Of a DNA stretch of 64,000 nt, positions 42,051-51,337 are shown piece after piece. A program made the position numbers and the translations under genes. Origin of the DNA: Natronosalvus caseinilyticus (GTDB taxonomy: Archaea; Halobacteriota; Halobacteria; Halobacteriales; Natrialbaceae); NCBI RefSeq assembly GCF_017357105.1, contig NZ_CP071596.1:2666001-2730000 (forward strand). Reading direction: 5' to 3'. How positions within the stretch are numbered: the stretch's first letter is position 1; every line of letters begins with the position of its first letter. The notes below the pieces were generated by a model. That model was not told the DNA's origin. It worked only from the letters and a program-made list of their open reading frames with translations, and made no database searches.

Positions 42051-42878
42051 ATGAGCGAACGAGAGGAGGGTCTCGAAGTGGGGTCGCCAGCGGATCGTGC
42101 CGCGGTCGCCGCTCGAGCGGCCGAGGCCGGGTCCAAGGTCGCCCACGACTCATTCCGGAAGGATATCCCGGTCGAGTTGAAGGGCGGGAAGACTGACGTC
42201 GTCACGCAGGCGGACCGGGACGCCCAGCGGACGGTCATCGAGATGATCCGAGAGACCTACCCCGACGATCCGATCGTCGGCGAGGAGGACGACGAGCGAA
42301 AGACGGTCCCACCGGAGGGGCCCGCCTGGATCATCGACCCCATCGACGGGACGAACAACTACGTCCGCGGGATCCGAATCTTCGCGACGGCCGTCGCCGC
42401 GGTCGTGGACGGCGAGCCAGTCGGTTCGGCGGTCGTCATGCCCGCGCTGGGCGATACGTACCGGGCGGGACCGGACGGCGTCACCCGCAACGGCGAGCCC
42501 ATCTCGGTCAGCGACCGCGACGACCCCGAGACCTGCGCGGTCTGTCCGACCATCTGGTGGGACTTCGACCAGCGCGACCAGTACGCCGCTGCGACCAGAG
42601 AGATCGTCGATCGATTCGGCGACATGCGCCGGTACGGCTGTGCGCAGGCGGCCCTCTCGATGGTCGCCGCGGGCGCGCTCGACGGCGTCATCACGAACCA
42701 CAGGGCGAACCCCTGGGATTCCGTTGCTGGAGTCCACCTGATCAGAACGGCCGGCGGAACGGTCACCGACATCGAGGGCGAACCCTGGCGCTACGACTCC
42801 CGGGGGCTAGTCGCTTCCAACGGAAAAGACGAGGTCCACGACGAGGTACTCGCGGCGACGCGAGCCATCGAGACGTAG
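42051..42878 (+). CDS. Inositol-monophosphatase family protein
   Basis: 275 residues from the ATG at 42051. The frame is open 100 codons more upstream, but that part crosses the 28-nt repeats and has no similarity. The metal-binding motifs are VGEEDDE, DPIDGTNNY (the prosite-type motif with the two Asp) and NPWDSVAG, the second conserved loop. The family covers inositol-1-phosphatase, fructose-1,6-bisphosphatase and PAP phosphatase activities; which one applies here cannot be told. Length is normal. The gene is followed by a convergent HTH-10 regulator. Confidence 0.9.
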   Translation: MSEREEGLEVGSPADRAAVAARAAEAGSKVAHDSFRKDIPVELKGGKTDVVTQADRDAQRTVIEMIRETYPDDPIVGEEDDERKTVPPEGPAWIIDPIDGTNNYVRGIRIFATAVAAVVDGEPVGSAVVMPALGDTYRAGPDGVTRNGEPISVSDRDDPETCAVCPTIWWDFDQRDQYAAATREIVDRFGDMRRYGCAQAALSMVAAGALDGVITNHRANPWDSVAGVHLIRTAGGTVTDIEGEPWRYDSRGLVASNGKDEVHDEVLAATRAIET

Positions 42879-42910
42879 CGACTCGCAATCGGCCTCGAGG
42901 GGCAGACTCG

Positions 42911-43594
42911 CTACCGTTCGACCGCCACGTCTCCAAAAGCGGGGAGTGAGACGGCGAGCGCGTTCCTGGTCAGGTTCCCCGTCGCGCGGCGCAACCGCTC
43001 GGAGACGGCGTTCGTCGAGATGTCGAGGGCCGCCGACAGGTCCTCGATCTGCGCCTCGCGAGGGACCTCGAAGTACCCCATCCGAAGCGCGGTCACGAGC
43101 ACCTCCCGCTGCTCGGGCGTCAGGTCGTACTCTCGTTCCTTCGGAGCGGAGCCAGGGTACATCCGTTGGAGTTCGAACGCGTAGCCCTGCTCGTGAAAGA
43201 ACGTCTGGAACTCCTCGAGTGCCTCCCGGTCGACGAACTGGAGTTTGAGGTACCAGGTGCCGTTTGCGGCTTCCGCTTCCTGCATGACGCCGTGGCGGTC
43301 GACAATCTGGTCCACCAGGTGCTGGACGGGTTCGTCCCAGTCGACGGTGAAGTAGTGGACGTTCGAGTCCGAATCGAGCAGGGTGCACTCGTCGACGGAG
43401 GGATCGTTTCGAAGCGTCGTCTCCACGGTCTCGAGGTCGTCTTCGTCCACGGCCACCCACAGAAACGGCATCACCCACTCCCTGCTGTGGGTCGCGAGGC
43501 GCTCGACCTCGACGGTCGCGTCCGTGAGGGTCTCGAGCGTGTGCTCGAGCGCGAACGCATCCGCGGGAACGGTGAACTCGGTGATAACGCTCAT
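42911..43594 (-). CDS. HTH-10 family (bacterio-opsin activator-like) transcriptional regulator
   Basis: 227 residues from the ATG at 43594. The N-terminal part (about 1-155, MSVITEFTVPADAFAL to GYAFELQRMY) is the Bat-associated sensing domain common in haloarchaea. The C-terminus has the HTH-10 pattern LTPEQREVLVTALRMGYFEVPRE followed by LSAALDISTNAVSERLRRA. The frame is open to 43834, but the TATA-like box at 43618-43625 lies 27 bases before the chosen ATG. It is divergent from an Lrp/AsnC regulator across 94 bases, so the two may control each other or share sites. Confidence 0.9.
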   Translation of the reverse strand: MSVITEFTVPADAFALEHTLETLTDATVEVERLATHSREWVMPFLWVAVDEDDLETVETTLRNDPSVDECTLLDSDSNVHYFTVDWDEPVQHLVDQIVDRHGVMQEAEAANGTWYLKLQFVDREALEEFQTFFHEQGYAFELQRMYPGSAPKEREYDLTPEQREVLVTALRMGYFEVPREAQIEDLSAALDISTNAVSERLRRATGNLTRNALAVSLPAFGDVAVER

Positions 43595-43617
43595 ACGACG
43601 AGTCTCGAGTGGAGACC

Positions 43618-43625
43618 CATAAACG
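43618..43625 (-). promoter_or_regulatory. TATA-like box for the HTH-10 regulator
   Basis: The minus strand reads CGTTTATG, centred 27 bases before the ATG at 43594; it decides this start over the open frame reaching 43834. Confidence 0.5.
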
Positions 43626-43656
43626 AGACGACATTGGTCGAGTTGCGGATGTACAA

Positions 43657-43665
43657 AGAATTTTG
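43657..43665 (+). promoter_or_regulatory. TATA-like box for the Lrp/AsnC regulator
   Basis: AGAATTTTG is centred about 28 bases before the ATG at 43689. It lies about 35 bases from the opposing HTH-10 promoter, so the two could interfere. Confidence 0.45.
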
Positions 43666-43688
43666 ACGACCTGACGTCCATCGGTAGT

Positions 43689-44138
43689 ATGGACCTCGAC
43701 GACACCGACCGGGCGATCCTCCGGATTCTGCAGGAAAACGCCCGGACGCCGTTCAGCGAAATCGCCCGCCAGATCGACATGTCGAGCGCGACCGTGCACG
43801 ATCGGGTCAATCGTCTGGAGGACGCGGGCGTCATCGAGGGCTACCACGCGAAAGTCGAGCCGAAATCGATCGGTCTCGGCATCTCCGCGCTCGTCGGTCT
43901 GCGGGTCGAACAGGGGCGCGAACAGGATACCCTCGAGCGACTGACCGACATCGAGGGGGTCCAGGAAGTCCACCTCACGACCGGCGAGTGGGACGTCATG
44001 ATGAGGGTCTACGCCGCCGACGCGGACGCCCTGCGCGAGTTGATGTTCAACCAGATTGCGCAGATGGACGGCTTTTCGCGGTCGCAGACCATGGTTATTC
44101 TCGGGACGACCTACGACAGCCAGGAACTGCCGATGTGA
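43689..44138 (+). CDS. Lrp/AsnC family transcriptional regulator
   Basis: 149 residues, the standard length. The HTH (LDDTDRAILRILQENARTPF, IDMSSATVHDRVNRLED) takes residues 2-60. An RAM domain (about 65-140) follows with LTTGEWDVMMRVYAADADAL, the usual ligand-binding turn around Gly-Glu-Trp-Asp. It has no TRASH domain, unlike the AsnC protein at 7.3 kb. The ligand is presumably an amino acid, but this is not visible from the sequence. It is divergent from the HTH-10 gene. Confidence 0.93.
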   Translation: MDLDDTDRAILRILQENARTPFSEIARQIDMSSATVHDRVNRLEDAGVIEGYHAKVEPKSIGLGISALVGLRVEQGREQDTLERLTDIEGVQEVHLTTGEWDVMMRVYAADADALRELMFNQIAQMDGFSRSQTMVILGTTYDSQELPM

Positions 44139-44395
44139 ATTCTCGAGCACCGCTTCTGGTACTCGAGGTTGCCCTTCCACACAATTCGAGACTCTGCCTG
44201 CCTACACCGTCGACCGAGACACCCTTCCAACGTCGGTCTGGGTACGCCATCACCTCACGCTCCTGGTCGAGCGTTTTCTCGCACCGTTTCGAGCGCTGCA
44301 GATCCGATCGTAGCGGTCGTCGGTGACGGCGGTCCGGGTTGCTCACACAGCGAAAAACCGCAAACGGTAAGCGACGACCACTCCGGTGTGGTGGT

Positions 44396-45511
44396 ATGGA
44401 AGCGTACGTCGACCGCTACGGCGCAGGACGAATCTGGCTAGCGGTCGTGGGATCGATCGTCGCGTTGATCACGCTAGCGGCGGTGGTATTCCCGCACCGA
44501 GTCGCCGCCGAAATCCTCTGGCACTACTACTGGGGGCCGGTCGCCGCCGACGCCCAGAACTACGGCTGTATCGCCTGGAACGGCGGGTCACCGGCCGAGT
44601 GTGGGCCGAACACGACCGGACCGGAGGCCAGCCCCGGCTACACCTGGCAGTCCTACGCGGGGTACATCCCGACGCTCGTGCTCATGCTCGTCGGGATCAT
44701 CCTCCTGATCAAGCGCCTCGAGATCGATCGCTACCGCGCGGGCTTCTACGGGTTGTTCCCGTTCATGCTGTTTGGCGGGGCGCTGCGGGTCGTCGAGGAC
44801 GCCAACGTCCGGGCGCTCGTCGAGACCGGCGAGATGCCCATCGGACTCCCCTGGGTGGCCGCCCTCATCAGTCCGTTCATCTACGGAACCGTCTTCCTGG
44901 TCGCGTTGTTCGCCGTCGTCCTCTCGGTCTGGCTCGATCGAAACGGATACGTCTCGGGCTACGAGTACCCTCTCGCCGGAATCGGGACGGCCGCGCTGAC
45001 GGTGACCGTGGCCTACCTCGGCTACTTCGCGGCGACCCACGAACTGGCGAGTTTTCACCCGCTCATCCCCCTCATCACGCTCGTCGGGGCGACCGTCGTC
45101 ACCGCCGTCACCTACGGGGCGATCACGCGGTTCGCACCGGATCTCAACCGAGGAACCGGATTCATGGGAGCGATCGTCATCTGGGCGCACAGCGTTGACG
45201 GCATCGCCAACGTCATCGGCCTCGACTGGGCCAGCGTGTTCGGCCTCGGGTACAGTCCGAAACACCCGGTCAACGAGTGGATCGTCACCACGACCGAAGC
45301 GGTGTTCCCGGCGTCGGTCGTCGACGTGATCGGCGCAGCGTGGCCGTTCCTCCTCGTCAAAGTCGTCGCCGCCGTCTTCATCATCTGGGTGTTCGACGAG
45401 TCAATCTTCGAGGAGAGCCCCCGGTACGCCATCTTGCTGTTGATCACGGTGGTCGCCGTCGGTCTCGGGCCGGGAACGCGGGATATGCTGCGAGCGACGT
45501 TCGGAATCTAA
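44396..45511 (+). CDS. DUF63 family multi-pass membrane protein
   Basis: 371 residues with about eight to nine membrane helices. Family features include the aromatic-rich first loop ([18 protein letters not shown]), [33 protein letters not shown] and [10 protein letters not shown], in the order known for archaeal DUF63 proteins. There is no known function; conservation of charged residues inside helices (ALRVVEDA) hints at an enzyme or transporter. The start is the ATG at 44396, just before the first helix; the in-frame extension is hydrophilic and unlikely. Confidence 0.88.
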   Translation: MEAYVDRYGAGRIWLAVVGSIVALITLAAVVFPHRVAAEILWHYYWGPVAADAQNYGCIAWNGGSPAECGPNTTGPEASPGYTWQSYAGYIPTLVLMLVGIILLIKRLEIDRYRAGFYGLFPFMLFGGALRVVEDANVRALVETGEMPIGLPWVAALISPFIYGTVFLVALFAVVLSVWLDRNGYVSGYEYPLAGIGTAALTVTVAYLGYFAATHELASFHPLIPLITLVGATVVTAVTYGAITRFAPDLNRGTGFMGAIVIWAHSVDGIANVIGLDWASVFGLGYSPKHPVNEWIVTTTEAVFPASVVDVIGAAWPFLLVKVVAAVFIIWVFDESIFEESPRYAILLLITVVAVGLGPGTRDMLRATFGI

Positions 45512-45545
45512 GCCCTGCGGGTAGTTCGTTTGACGTGTGATCGGG

Positions 45546-46331
45546 TCAGTATCCTGGTCCCGTCCGTCGCCAGCACTCGTCGAAACTCGAGGCGAGGTCG
45601 GTAGCTATTCCGTCGTCCCGGAAGTTGACGACGGCGAGGAGGTCGTCGGCGGAAACCGGATCGAGGACCTCGACGCAGACCTCCCGATCGTCGACGACGA
45701 CGAACCGCTGGTTAGGAACGGTCTCCGTTCGACGAATACGTAACCCGGAATCGAGCAACCGTGTGAGCGGCGGTGACGACGGATCGAACTCGGTCGCGAG
45801 GAGTCGAACGTCGATCCCGTCGTCGAGACAGGCCTCGAACTGTGTGACGAACGCGTCGCAGATCTCTGACCGGAACGTGACCGAGTCGACGTAGATACGG
45901 ATCTCGATGGCCGCCGATCCGAAGCGCTCGACCAGGAGGTCGCGGGCGGAGACGTCGTGAAACGCGCTGGTCGCGAACTGCTCGGTCTGTACCTCCTCGA
46001 CGAGCGCCGTCAGGTTCCGGCGGGCGCTCGAGGCCGTCCGTTCGTACTCGCCGCGTTTCGCCTCGAGTTCGTTTCGACGGCGCCCGAGGACGCGGTCGAT
46101 CGCCCTCGACGGTTCGACGTGGGCGTACGTCCGTGGACGGCCGTCGTCTGCTCTGACGAGCGACCGGTCCGCGAGGGAGTTGAGCACGTCGTAGATCCGC
46201 CCGATCGGGACGTCCGCCTCGGTCGCCACGTCGTCGGCCGTCATCACGCCGTTCTCTACGAGGGCGACGTACACTCGAGCCTCGTAACTCGAGAGCCCCA
46301 GCGTCGTCAACTCGTCGACGTACTCGTCCAT
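45546..46331 (-). CDS. TrmB family transcriptional regulator
   Basis: 261 residues from the ATG at 46331. The winged HTH (VDELTTLGLSSYEARVYVALVENG, then PIGRIYDVLNSLADRSLV) is a textbook TrmB DNA-binding domain at residues 3-75. A coiled coil (about 80-115) connects to a C-terminal domain with RIYVDSVTFRSEI and VVDDREVCVEVLDP that resembles the effector part of shorter TrmB proteins. The sugar-binding domain of the longest members is absent. Such proteins often control sugar metabolism genes; no obvious target is adjacent. The in-frame upstream extension (MHFSMRYWRTQ) lacks support. Confidence 0.88.
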   Translation of the reverse strand: MDEYVDELTTLGLSSYEARVYVALVENGVMTADDVATEADVPIGRIYDVLNSLADRSLVRADDGRPRTYAHVEPSRAIDRVLGRRRNELEAKRGEYERTASSARRNLTALVEEVQTEQFATSAFHDVSARDLLVERFGSAAIEIRIYVDSVTFRSEICDAFVTQFEACLDDGIDVRLLATEFDPSSPPLTRLLDSGLRIRRTETVPNQRFVVVDDREVCVEVLDPVSADDLLAVVNFRDDGIATDLASSFDECWRRTGPGY

Positions 46332-46512
46332 GTGAACATTCGTGACGTTCAGCCCCGGGTGACTTAGGGGTTGCGTTCGCCAGTATCTCATCGAAAAATG
46401 CATTCAGTGCGGTTTAGGTCGGTTGGGAAGGGGGCCGGGTTTTCGGTCGATTGCCGTCAGATGAGTGGGACGAATTACTCGGCAGCGTGGGTACGAACGA
46501 ACATCGACGGAA

Positions 46513-46562
46513 TGAGCACGAACGAAACGCTCCACGTGTGAGCACGAACGGAACGCTCCACG
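46513..46562. repeat. Direct repeat of 24 nt, spaced 26 nt, upstream of nop5
   Basis: TGAGCACGAACGAAACGCTC-type sequence occurs at 46513-46536 and again at 46539-46562 with one base changed (A to G). It lies 60 to 110 bases before nop5. A shorter related piece (ACGAACGAACATCGACGG) is just upstream. Confidence 0.6.
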
Positions 46563-46621
46563 GACGATGACCGCGCCCGCGAGTTGAAAGAGTTAATCGG
46601 AACCGGCCGAAAGAGGAACGC

Positions 46622-47524
46622 ATGAGTGGCGACGGGTGGTTCGTCGACGGCGATTTCGAGGCGTCTCGAGCGCGGGTTCGGACCGGAACGGCCGCTGAAC
46701 CGGCGGACTGGCCGACCGAGGCGGTGGAAGCGGGGTTCGCTGCCGATCGGTCGGCGTACTACGACGCGCTCCACGAGGCGACCGTCGAGGCGACGACGGC
46801 GGCCGTCAGGGAACGCGAACGAGCCGACGACCAGCAGCTGGTCCACGCGGTCAGGGCGCTCGACGACTGTCGGCGGACGGCGAACGAACTCGCCGAACGG
46901 CTCGCCGAGTGGGCGGGGACGGTCGACCCCGACGCCGGGTCGGGCGTCGAGTACGCGCGGTCGCTGGCCGGGGGCGAGCGGTCCGGGGACGACGTGGACG
47001 AGACGCCTGGGAAGGACGTGGGCGACCCAATCCAGTCACTGGCCGCTCGTGTGACCGACCTGGCCGACGAGGCCGACTCCCTCGAGGCGTACGTCGAGCG
47101 TCGGGCACCGACCGTCGCCCCCAACCTCTCGGCGCTCGCCGGGCCACTGCTCGCCGCCCGGCTACTCTCGCTGGCCGGCGGCCTCGAGACGCTGGCGAAG
47201 AAACCATCCGGGACGGTGCAGGTGCTCGGCGCCGAGGAGGCCCTGTTCGCACATCTTCGGGGCCACGCCACCTCGCCCAAACACGGGATCATCTTCACCC
47301 ACGAGGCCGTCCGCGGGACCCGCCTCGAGGACCGCGGCTCGGCCGCTCGCGCCCTCGCCGGCAAACTCACTATCGCGGCACGGATCGACCACTACTCCGG
47401 GGACTATCGCCCGGAACTCGAGGCCGAACTCGCCGAGCGGCTCGAGACGATTCGGGCTCGAGCGGAGGGCGACGGGGACGGTGGTAGAGATGGGGGTAGA
47501 GACAGAGGTGGCGACGATGAGTGA
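46622..47524 (+). CDS. nop5: Nop5 family C/D-box ribonucleoprotein core protein
   Basis: 300 residues. Nop5 bridges L7Ae-bound C/D guide RNA and fibrillarin in the 2'-O-methylation complex. The N-terminal half is an acidic helical domain. The Nop domain is clear from RRAPTVAPNLSALAGPLLAARL, then LETLAKKPSGTVQVLGAEEAL, FAHLRGHATSPKHGIIF and RGSAARALAGKLTIAARIDHYSG in pieces. The C-terminal tail is an Asp/Gly/Arg-rich low-complexity stretch. It overlaps flpA by 8 bases, matching the usual nop5-flpA operon order of archaea. Confidence 0.93.
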   Translation: MSGDGWFVDGDFEASRARVRTGTAAEPADWPTEAVEAGFAADRSAYYDALHEATVEATTAAVRERERADDQQLVHAVRALDDCRRTANELAERLAEWAGTVDPDAGSGVEYARSLAGGERSGDDVDETPGKDVGDPIQSLAARVTDLADEADSLEAYVERRAPTVAPNLSALAGPLLAARLLSLAGGLETLAKKPSGTVQVLGAEEALFAHLRGHATSPKHGIIFTHEAVRGTRLEDRGSAARALAGKLTIAARIDHYSGDYRPELEAELAERLETIRARAEGDGDGGRDGGRDRGGDDE

Positions 47525-48167
47525 CGCGTCGCCATCGCTTCCCGAGGGCGTGGAACGCCGCGAGATCGGCGGCCGAGAACGGCTCTCGACGCGCGGCGAA
47601 CCCGTCTACGGCGAGCCGACCGACGGCCCGTGGCGGGCCTGGGACCCGTCCAGGTCGAAACTCGGCGCGATGCTCGAGCTCGGCATGGACACGGGCCTCG
47701 AGGGTGGTGAGACCGTCCTCTACCTGGGGGCGGCCAGCGGCACGACGGTGAGCCACGTCGCCGACTTTTCTGGGCCGACTTACGCCATCGAGTTCGCCCC
47801 GCGACCGACGCGGGATTTGCTCGAGGCTGCCGCGTCCCGTCCACGGCTCTTTCCGCTGTTGAAGGACGCCCGCAAACCCGAGACCTACGCCCACGTCGTC
47901 GAGTCGAACGTCGACGTCGTCGTCCAGGATGTCGCTACCAGGGGGCAGGCCGACGTCGCGAACCGAAATCACCAATTTTTGGCCGATGACGGGCGGCTCC
48001 TCCTCGCGGTGAAAGCTCGGAGCGAAGACGTGACCGCGGATCCCGATGCGGTGTTCGACCGGATTCGCGAAGAACTCGAGGAGTCCTACGAGGTACTCGA
48101 GGTGCGACGCCTGGACGCGTACCACGTCGATCACCTTGGGGTCGTGGCCCGACCGCGGTCGGAGTGA
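47517..48167 (+). CDS. flpA: Fibrillarin-like rRNA/tRNA 2'-O-methyltransferase
   Basis: 216 residues from the ATG at 47517, which overlaps the nop5 stop by 8 bases. This is the catalytic subunit of the C/D box complex; it uses SAM to methylate ribose. VLYLGAASGTTVSHVAD is the SAM-binding loop, YAIEFAPRPTRDLLEAA carries the acidic residue after strand 2, and NVDVVVQDVATRGQADV the catalytic Asp region. YHVDHLGVVARPR is the usual end. Length is normal for an archaeal fibrillarin. Confidence 0.95.
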   Translation: MSDASPSLPEGVERREIGGRERLSTRGEPVYGEPTDGPWRAWDPSRSKLGAMLELGMDTGLEGGETVLYLGAASGTTVSHVADFSGPTYAIEFAPRPTRDLLEAAASRPRLFPLLKDARKPETYAHVVESNVDVVVQDVATRGQADVANRNHQFLADDGRLLLAVKARSEDVTADPDAVFDRIREELEESYEVLEVRRLDAYHVDHLGVVARPRSE

Positions 48168-48234
48168 GGACCGCGGATTCGGCCCGTTAGCGGGCTCGAA
48201 ACCGAAACCGCCCCAGCGTGCCGACTCCAAACGG

Positions 48235-48241
48235 TATTTAC
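48235..48241 (+). promoter_or_regulatory. TATA-like box for gshA
   Basis: TATTTAC is centred 28 bases before the ATG at 48266. It favours that start over ATG 48248 or the longer open frame. Confidence 0.5.
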
Positions 48242-48265
48242 TGCCGGATGAAGAACAGTGGGGCA

Positions 48266-49351
48266 ATGGAACGCGGGTCGCCGGAATCGTTCACGCGAAT
48301 GGGGACGCTGGGGATCGAAGAGGAGTACTTCGTCGTCGACGATCGCGGGCGCCCGACGAGCGGCAGCGACGAACTGGTGTACGAACACGACCCTCCGGAC
48401 GTACTCGAGGACCGTCTCGATCACGAACTCTTCAAGTGCGTCATCGAGACACAGACGCCGTTGATCGAACGGCCGTCGCAGGCCGAAGACACCCTGCTGA
48501 AGGTGCGTCGAGCGCTCCTCGAGCACGCTCACAATCACGGCTTTCAGATCGCCGCCGCCGGCCTCCACCCGCTCGCGCGCTGGCGCGAACTCGAACACGC
48601 AGAGAAGCCGCGCTACCGATCGCAACTGGATCGCATTCAGTACACGCAACACCGGAACACGACCGCCGGCGTCCACGTTCACGTCGGCGTCGACGACGCG
48701 GACAAGGCGGTGTGGATCGCCAACGAACTGCGCTGGTACGTCCCGATCATGCTCGCGCTGTCGGCGAACTCGCCGTTCTGGGACGGGTTCGACACCGGCT
48801 TGCACTCCGCCCGCGCCAAAATCTTCGAGGGATTGCCGAACACCGGGATGCCGACGTACTTCGAGGACTTCGAGGCGTTCGACGCCTACGAACGGCGGAT
48901 GCTCGAGACCGACTCGATCGGGGACCGCGGCGAACTCTGGTTCGACGTTCGCCCTCACACCGGCCACGGGACGGTCGAAATTCGCACGCCGGACGGCCAG
49001 GCCGACCCCGACGTGGTGATGGCGTTCGTCGAGTACACCCACGCGCTCGTGACGAGTCTCGCCGAGGCCTACGAGGACGGCGACCCCGGCACGGCCCGCC
49101 GCCACCGGCGCGAACTGCTCGACGAGAACAAGTGGCGGGCGATTCGCCACGGCCACGACGCCTCGTTCATCGACCGCGACCTCGAGGGAACCGTCTCGCT
49201 GGGCGAACTGGTCGACCGGGAGTGTGAGCGACTCGGGATCGACGGCATCCAGCGGGTGTACGACCGCGAGAGCGGTGCCGAGCGACAGCGACGGATTCAC
49301 GAGGAGGAGGGCGCCGACGCCCTCTGTGAGTCGTTGCTGGTCGAGGCCTGA
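48266..49351 (+). CDS. gshA: Glutamate-cysteine ligase GshA (gamma-glutamylcysteine synthesis)
   Basis: 361 residues from the ATG at 48266. This ligase makes gamma-glutamylcysteine, the main low-molecular thiol of haloarchaea, from Glu, Cys and [23 protein letters not shown] is the typical opening, with the Glu-x-Glu metal motif. [52 protein letters not shown] and [13 protein letters not shown] match the characterised Haloferax volcanii protein. Three ATGs are in frame (48218, 48248, 48266); the last agrees with TATA spacing and with homologues starting just before the family motif. Confidence 0.93.
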   Translation: MERGSPESFTRMGTLGIEEEYFVVDDRGRPTSGSDELVYEHDPPDVLEDRLDHELFKCVIETQTPLIERPSQAEDTLLKVRRALLEHAHNHGFQIAAAGLHPLARWRELEHAEKPRYRSQLDRIQYTQHRNTTAGVHVHVGVDDADKAVWIANELRWYVPIMLALSANSPFWDGFDTGLHSARAKIFEGLPNTGMPTYFEDFEAFDAYERRMLETDSIGDRGELWFDVRPHTGHGTVEIRTPDGQADPDVVMAFVEYTHALVTSLAEAYEDGDPGTARRHRRELLDENKWRAIRHGHDASFIDRDLEGTVSLGELVDRECERLGIDGIQRVYDRESGAERQRRIHEEEGADALCESLLVEA

Positions 49352-49504
49352 CCGGACTCGGGCGCGAACTCGAAGGAAAACGAGTCGAAGTCGATCGATT
49401 CTGGAGGGCCGTCGTGCCCCGATCGCGCCCACCTATGTCGGGACGTCGTATCGCTACTCTCGACCTCGAGACGGGAACGATTCGAGACCGTTCGTTCTGA
49501 GTGG

Positions 49505-50308
49505 TTACGCCACGGTCGCCTTCGTGAGCAAGTACTCCATCGAGACACAGTTTCGGCGCTCGTTGAAGAACTGCCCGATCGTCTCGACGGTCTCGTCGCG
49601 GAGCACAGGACGGTCCGCCTGGTCGACGGACTCGAGTGCAACGATGAACAGTCCGGACTCGGTCGTCGCGTGCTCCCAGTAGTGCGCCGGTGAGAGAGCG
49701 AGAATCACCACCGAGGCGGTTTCGAATGTAGTCTCGTCGACTCCGCTGCCAATTCGGTCGCGAACGACGGTGGGATCACCCCACAGTGACGGTGGGTCCG
49801 GGGCGTCCGGATTCGGAGGCAGATACTCGCGAACCACGGCGCCCATCGCGGGGACGACGCTCGAGGGCGTCCACGAGGTAAACCCGACGGCCCCGCCCGA
49901 ACGCGTGACGCGAAGCAGTTCGCGTGCGGCAGCGTCGGGCGGCTCTGCAAACACGTGGCCGACACAGGAGAGCGTCACGTCGAACGCACCATCTTCGAAC
50001 GGCAGGTCCGTTGCGGTCCCCTCGTGCCACTCGACGTCGACGTCGGCAATCGTCGCGTTCTCTCGAGCCACCTCGAGCATCGCCGGAACGAGGTCGAGAC
50101 CGGTCACGGTTGCCCCGCGTCTGGCGGCGGTGAGGGCGACGTTCCCCGTTCCACACGCGACGTCGAGGACGGTATCGCCCTCAGTGACGGCAGTGGAGTC
50201 GACGAGGTGAGCCGCCATCGACAGGAAGTGTGGCGCGATGTCGGGATAGGAGCCCAGCGACCACACTCGCTTGGCTCGTTCTTCTGGTGACGGTGGTTCC
50301 GTAGACAT
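49505..50308 (-). CDS. Class I SAM-dependent methyltransferase
   Basis: 267 residues, similar to UbiE/Coq5-type and other small-molecule methyltransferases. DTVLDVACGTGNVALTAARR (about 44-63) is the SAM-binding motif, VTGLDLVPAMLEVAREN the post-strand-2 acidic residue, TDLPFEDGAFDVTLSCVGHVF motif II, and LLRVTRSGGAVGFTSWTPS motif III. Its N-terminus is about 25 residues before the first helix. The substrate is unknown. It is divergent from the winged-helix regulator gene. Confidence 0.88.
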   Translation of the reverse strand: MSTEPPSPEERAKRVWSLGSYPDIAPHFLSMAAHLVDSTAVTEGDTVLDVACGTGNVALTAARRGATVTGLDLVPAMLEVARENATIADVDVEWHEGTATDLPFEDGAFDVTLSCVGHVFAEPPDAAARELLRVTRSGGAVGFTSWTPSSVVPAMGAVVREYLPPNPDAPDPPSLWGDPTVVRDRIGSGVDETTFETASVVILALSPAHYWEHATTESGLFIVALESVDQADRPVLRDETVETIGQFFNERRNCVSMEYLLTKATVA

Positions 50309-50426
50309 ACCTGTAGTATGCGCCTTGATAGCATAGAACTATGCCTCGAGTGGAGGGCCCGAAGCGGTGTCAAGACCCCACAAACGTTTAACACCGCCGT
50401 GACCGTTGTCCTAGTCGAGAGGACAC

Positions 50427-51137
50427 ATGACTTCCGACAATACCGATGAGCGTCGGGTATCCGACGACCCCGACGCCCATCTCGAGGCGGGCGAGAGCGG
50501 GGCGGACGACGCGTCGCCACGAGATTCGGCGGCGTCACCTGACGACACACAACGGAGCGAAGCGGGCGTCACCGATCGAACGAAGGCCGCCGACGAGGTC
50601 GACCAGCGGATCGTCGACCTCCTCTCGTGGATTCTCGACACCGAGACGCGAGCGAAGATCTACATCCACTTGCTGGCCAACCCCGGGAGCACGTCGGAGG
50701 AAGTGTCTCGAGGCACGGGACTGTACCCGAGTACGGTTCGCGAGGCGCTGGCGGAGTTGCACGACGAGGACCGCGTCAGCCGGCAGAAACGGGCGAGTGG
50801 CGGCGCCGGCAACAATCCCTACGAGTACACGGCGATCCAGCCGAGCGAGCTGGTCGGCGGCGTACTCGATCAGGTCCAGCGTGAACTCAACACAATCTTC
50901 ACCCTCGACAGACTCCTCGACCGTGAGGAGGCGAACGACGAGGCGGTGACCGACCCCGTCACGATCGTCGTCGACGACCCGAGCGACCCGAATGACGTGA
51001 CCAACTCGAGGAACTCGAGCGACTCGAGTCTCAACGACGAACGCGACCAAGACGGCGACGATATCGAGGACCACGACGGGGACTCGAGCGGTGCGGATCC
51101 GAGGAACGGTCGAGAACGGACCGACGAGGGGGAGTGA
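50427..51137 (+). CDS. Winged-helix transcriptional regulator, likely controlling the adjacent phosphate transporter
   Basis: 236 residues. An acidic disordered N-terminus (1-60) and C-terminus (about 170-236, Asp/Ser/Asn-rich) flank one winged HTH. It is recognisable from IVDLLSWILDTETRAKIYIHLLANPG, then STSEEVSRGTGLYPSTVREALAELHDE in pieces and a beta wing, SRQKRASGGAGNNPYEY. This domain resembles PadR/TrmB/ArsR-type helix-turn-helix. It sits directly before the PiT-type phosphate transporter on the same strand, with 16-nt tandem repeats between them, so regulation of that gene is a reasonable guess. Confidence 0.82.
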   Translation: MTSDNTDERRVSDDPDAHLEAGESGADDASPRDSAASPDDTQRSEAGVTDRTKAADEVDQRIVDLLSWILDTETRAKIYIHLLANPGSTSEEVSRGTGLYPSTVREALAELHDEDRVSRQKRASGGAGNNPYEYTAIQPSELVGGVLDQVQRELNTIFTLDRLLDREEANDEAVTDPVTIVVDDPSDPNDVTNSRNSSDSSLNDERDQDGDDIEDHDGDSSGADPRNGRERTDEGE

Positions 51138-51168
51138 CGAGTCGCGATACCATTCTTCCGCGGTTCAC

Positions 51169-51232
51169 CGTTCGCCTCGCTCATCGTTCGCCTCGCTCAT
51201 CGTTCATCTCGCTCATTGTCAACCTCACTCAT
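51169..51232. repeat. Four 16-nt tandem repeats between the regulator and the pit gene
   Basis: Four head-to-tail copies (51169-51184, 51185-51200, 51201-51216, 51217-51232) of CGTTCGCCTCGCTCAT. The first two are identical, the third has one change, and the fourth has more. They lie in the leader or promoter region of the phosphate transporter gene that starts at 51338. Confidence 0.75.
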
Positions 51233-51337
51233 TATTCAATCGAGTCTCGCCGTTCGTCTAAATATCGCGGCCTCGAACCCCGCTCTCGAATTCCCGTCTC
51301 ACAATCTATTTCAGTCTGATCCCGGTACAGTCCCGTG

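Noticed and set aside
51169-51232. Possible CRISPR array
   Set aside because: The units are 16 bases and directly adjacent with no spacers, so this is a simple tandem repeat. No cas gene is in the window.
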